14,849 nt of DNA from NCBI GenBank assembly GCA_021850835.1, contig JAJZKS010000017.1:1-14849 (forward strand), given 5' to 3'. A program made the translations under genes and the position numbers. The notes below the pieces were generated by a model, which saw only the letters and a list, made by a program, of their open reading frames with translations, was not told where the DNA came from and searched no databases. Below, piece after piece: positions 12,237-14,849 of the stretch (within the stretch, counting starts at the first letter, position 1; each line of letters begins with the position of its first letter). The DNA is from Thermoplasmata archaeon. GTDB lineage: Archaea; Thermoplasmatota; Thermoplasmata; Thermoplasmatales; Thermoplasmataceae.

Positions 12237-14809
12237 AGAGAAGGTACCCTCTTGCCTATGATCTCCTTGCATTTAATAAAGTATGAGTAACGGTCCATGC
12301 CATCTTCCATCTCAATTCCAGCTGGCATCAGTCCCATGAGGACCATCACCGCTAAATGTATGGTTGACTCTGGCATGCTCTCCCTGTCCTCCTTGGATAG
12401 TTCATCACTGCAATATTTCATGAACATCTGGGTAATATTCTGGTAAATCACAGTATCCTTGCCTATTGTATACCCGTTTCCAACAACTTCAAGGAGTTTT
12501 TCCTTGTCTCCCTTAATGAGGTGCTCGATAGCCTGCCCCAGGCGTGCTATTGCAAATCCCATGGAGTCACCAAGGGAATCCGCAGTTTTCACGAGCCTTT
12601 CAAAAGCAGCATGAGCCCCTTCAATGTCTGCTTTCAGGCTGTGGTGTATGCCAGAAAGGAGATACCAGGTGGGGAGAAAGTCATCCGCTTCCGTTATTTC
12701 CAAATCCATTATGGATTCAAGCTCCTTCTTGATCGCTTCATTCAGGGTAGGCTGCACAATTATATACAAGCCTCTGGCCAGTTTCTCCTTAGCTTTGTTG
12801 CCTATGGACTTTGAAATCTTGAGGAGCTCTTCTGCGTACTTGACGCCACTGGGATAACTCATCATGTCGAATGAAGCCATGGTTGCAAACCTGAAGAATG
12901 GGTAAGAAAGATTGCTGTCCCCAAGCATCCTCACAAGGCCTGCGGCTCCGGGGAAGTGTGACATGAAGTCCTCCTTCCTGCCAATGTTGTAATAGATTTC
13001 GCAAAGGTTGTAAGTTGCATATGCCCTTGAAACCAGTTCTCCTGAAATGTATGATTTCTCGATGATTTCTGTGAGCATCTTGGCTGATTGCTCAAAGTCT
13101 CCCCAGTAGCTGTAAATGATGGCAATATTATTGAGCATGAGAAGCTCCCTATCGTAGAACTTGAATTCCTGGCATAGCTTCAGGGCTTCCTCGTATTCCT
13201 TGAGAGCCCCCTTAAGGTCAAATTTCTTGATCTTTAGAGTGCCGAGAGTCCCATATCCGTCTGCAATGAGCTCTGAAATGTTATTTTCCTTTGCTATCTT
13301 GATGGTTTCTTCTGCCGCCTTTTCCCCTTCCTCAATGTTGTTAAGGAAAGAGTGCCCAGTTGCGATTGTTAGCCATGCGGAAGCCCGGTCATAAGGCTCC
13401 AGTGGCTCTTCCCTGAGCAGGTCCATGCACATGTCAATAGCATCCTGGTAACGGTCAGTCCTCTGCGCCAGCTTCGCTGCACTGAGCTTTGTGAAGACAG
13501 GTTCAACTGCAAGAAGGTCTGGGTCATTGTAAATTTCAATGGCGTCCTCAAGCCTCCCAAGGTTGAAGTACGACTGTGCGGACAGGATTGCGAGGTGAGC
13601 CTTTGCCTCCTTGCCGGATACAAACTTAGAAAGGTTCATGAACAGATCCTGGGGAAAACCGACATAGCTCAACTTGTCTATGAATTTCCTCCAGTTCCCG
13701 TTGACCAGTTCCTCTATGCGTTGGGGGTCCTTCCTCAATTCGAAGACCTTTAGTTTGGTAATGAACGGCAGATTTGAAAATCCAGGCTGCTTTAGGAAAG
13801 TTTCGCTGATGATGTATCCGCCATTTGAATAGACGGAGTTCATTATGATGTCTGAAACACGGTTGTTTACCATGCTGTAATTTGCAGCTCGCTCTGTAAC
13901 AAGGCCGATGTCCCGGAGCTTTTCAAGTGCGTCCAGAACTTGGCTGACCTCAAGCTGGGCAAGTGTAGATATGAAAGTTGGGGACATTTCTTCCGGAATG
14001 AGTGCCACGATCTCAACTACTTTCCTTTCTCCGTCGCTCAGGTCCCTGATTGCTTTGTCGAACCGGATCTCTGAACTTGGCGGGATTGGAAAATACCTGT
14101 AGGTTACTTCCTCAAGTTCTCCGCTGGAATTTATTATTCCCTGTTCCTCATAGTATTTCAGGGTGTATACAAGGGAACGTATATTCCCGTTTGTCAGTCG
14201 GAAAAGTTCCTGTATGAAGCTGGATGGCAGATTATACTTCATATTCTTGAGCAGGGCCCTTGTGTCCTCCAGGTTGGTCCTCTCATAATTGATTATCTGG
14301 ATATCCGGTTCAGCGCCCACTAGATTCAGGAATCTCACAATTGAGCTGCCATCCTCTACATTGTCTTCTGTTATAGTTCCGAAAATTGAAAATCCCAGCT
14401 TCGGGGCGAGCCTGGATATGTAAATGAAAAGTTCCCGTGAATGCTGGAGCATGTTTTCAAGGTTATCTATAATGAAGAAAGTTCGTGATGCAACTTCCTC
14501 ATTTAGCGTGGAAAATTCCTCTACAATCTGAGGAAGGGACCTTTCGTTGAACTGTTTGTGCAGCTGGTTTAGCAGTTCATTGTAAGCCTGGTACATGAGG
14601 GCTTCACTGGAAGCGTAGGACCGTGTCCTGTAGACTCTGAAGCCCTGGGCCTTTGCATTTACCTCTATTTCATTGAGGATCTGCGTTTTTCCAGTGCCCT
14701 CTTTGCCCAGGAATACGAAGGAGCGCCCCATAAGTTGGCCGTTGGCAAGCATGTCCAGAAAGTACTGGTGTGCGCCCCTGTAATTGAAAAGCTTCTGCAT
14801 CTGCCACAA
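12233..14809 (-). CDS. STAND-like P-loop ATPase with winged-helix-like region and TPR repeats
   Basis: 858 residues. Walker A is GKEGTGKT (35-42), Walker B is FFIIDNLE (111-118, Asp115), a sensor-1-like strand reads FGTITEDN (143-150), and NGN plus a following Arg (207-211) resembles a sensor-2/lid. Residues about 259-325 look like a winged helix. From about 400 to the end the sequence is alpha-helical with TPR-like pairs (402-430, 442-470, 477-510, 515-548, 557-588, 594 on). This is the order of STAND signalling ATPases (MalT/AfsR-like cores, AAA16-type), which oligomerise on sensing a ligand through the repeats. There is no separate effector or DNA-binding domain at either end. The start may be TTG 14809 or ATG 14800 (Met4); a weak TATA-like ATAACTA about 26 nt before 14809 slightly favours TTG. 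It overlaps the four-cysteine gene by ATGA. Confidence 0.85.
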   Translation of the reverse strand: MWQMQKLFNYRGAHQYFLDMLANGQLMGRSFVFLGKEGTGKTQILNEIEVNAKAQGFRVYRTRSYASSEALMYQAYNELLNQLHKQFNERSLPQIVEEFSTLNEEVASRTFFIIDNLENMLQHSRELFIYISRLAPKLGFSIFGTITEDNVEDGSSIVRFLNLVGAEPDIQIINYERTNLEDTRALLKNMKYNLPSSFIQELFRLTNGNIRSLVYTLKYYEEQGIINSSGELEEVTYRYFPIPPSSEIRFDKAIRDLSDGERKVVEIVALIPEEMSPTFISTLAQLEVSQVLDALEKLRDIGLVTERAANYSMVNNRVSDIIMNSVYSNGGYIISETFLKQPGFSNLPFITKLKVFELRKDPQRIEELVNGNWRKFIDKLSYVGFPQDLFMNLSKFVSGKEAKAHLAILSAQSYFNLGRLEDAIEIYNDPDLLAVEPVFTKLSAAKLAQRTDRYQDAIDMCMDLLREEPLEPYDRASAWLTIATGHSFLNNIEEGEKAAEETIKIAKENNISELIADGYGTLGTLKIKKFDLKGALKEYEEALKLCQEFKFYDRELLMLNNIAIIYSYWGDFEQSAKMLTEIIEKSYISGELVSRAYATYNLCEIYYNIGRKEDFMSHFPGAAGLVRMLGDSNLSYPFFRFATMASFDMMSYPSGVKYAEELLKISKSIGNKAKEKLARGLYIIVQPTLNEAIKKELESIMDLEITEADDFLPTWYLLSGIHHSLKADIEGAHAAFERLVKTADSLGDSMGFAIARLGQAIEHLIKGDKEKLLEVVGNGYTIGKDTVIYQNITQMFMKYCSDELSKEDRESMPESTIHLAVMVLMGLMPAGIEMEDGMDRYSYFIKCKEIIGKRVPSL

Positions 14810-14849
14810 AGTATTGATTAGAGTACTGACTAGTTATGTCTTGTACCCA

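Noticed and set aside
12237..12272. Upstream ATG at 12272 for the four-cysteine protein
   Set aside because: It lies within the ATPase coding region in another frame; the ATGA start at 12236 keeps all cysteines and is the usual coupling geometry.
12233..14809. ATPase as a MalT/LuxR-type transcription factor
   Set aside because: The core and TPRs resemble MalT, but there is no C-terminal LuxR helix-turn-helix; TPR-like helices continue nearly to the end.
12233..14809. ATPase as an Avs-type antiviral STAND protein
   Set aside because: No N-terminal nuclease or other effector is present and no defence genes are visible nearby, so the claim cannot be supported from this window.
1..14849. CRISPR arrays, insertion sequences, attachment sites
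   Set aside because: No regularly spaced repeats, transposase-like frames or terminal inverted repeats were seen; the tRNA 3' end is not visibly duplicated elsewhere in the window.

Overview
The window reads as a piece of chromosome from an archaeon of the Thermoplasmata, most likely Thermoplasmatales. The grounds are an archaeal KH/beta-CASP ribonuclease (aCPSF1/FttA type), a transketolase split into two genes beside a short class-I transaldolase, an archaeal FtsZ, a class-III-signal (type IV pilin-like) surface protein, heavy use of AGG/AGA arginine codons, and several genes with an A/T-rich TATA-like box about 24-32 nt before the start codon and no Shine-Dalgarno (leaderless style). The species cannot be fixed from the sequence alone.

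Layout. Positions 2-1021 (+) hold the C-terminal half of the FttA ribonuclease, cut by the window edge. It converges on a tight minus-strand operon, tktN (3640-2813), tktC (2812-1847) and tal (1863-1192). This operon encodes the transferases of the non-oxidative pentose phosphate pathway, with TAAATG and 17-nt overlap junctions. A perfect 21-nt palindrome (3711-3731) lies between this operon and ftsZ (4842-3769, -). Next comes a membrane family-2 glycosyltransferase (6143-4926, -, UUG start). It diverges from a short NAD-dependent sugar epimerase (6250-7032, +), whose 3' end overlaps that of an acyl-CoA synthetase (8619-7018, -).

Positions 8735-9850 (-) encode a secreted or pilus-like protein with about eleven N-glycosylation sequons. 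Its longest start abuts the start of a divergent 164-residue protein (9851-10345, +) resembling part of a HisA-type TIM barrel. That gene is followed by an MFS-type transporter (10398-11660, +, UUG start). A tRNA-Arg(UCG) (11962-11889, -) follows, with a good hairpin and U-run just downstream of it.

The right end is a large STAND-like P-loop ATPase with a winged-helix-like region and TPR repeats (14809-12233, -). It is translationally coupled by an ATGA overlap to a 76-residue four-cysteine protein (12236-12006). This pair has no function I recognise and is the best candidate here for something undescribed.

Themes: central carbon metabolism (tkt/tal), cell division (FtsZ), 3'-end formation (FttA), and a surface/glycan set (glycosyltransferase, epimerase, glycosylated pilin-like protein). 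I see no mobile element, CRISPR array or clear horizontal-transfer signature.
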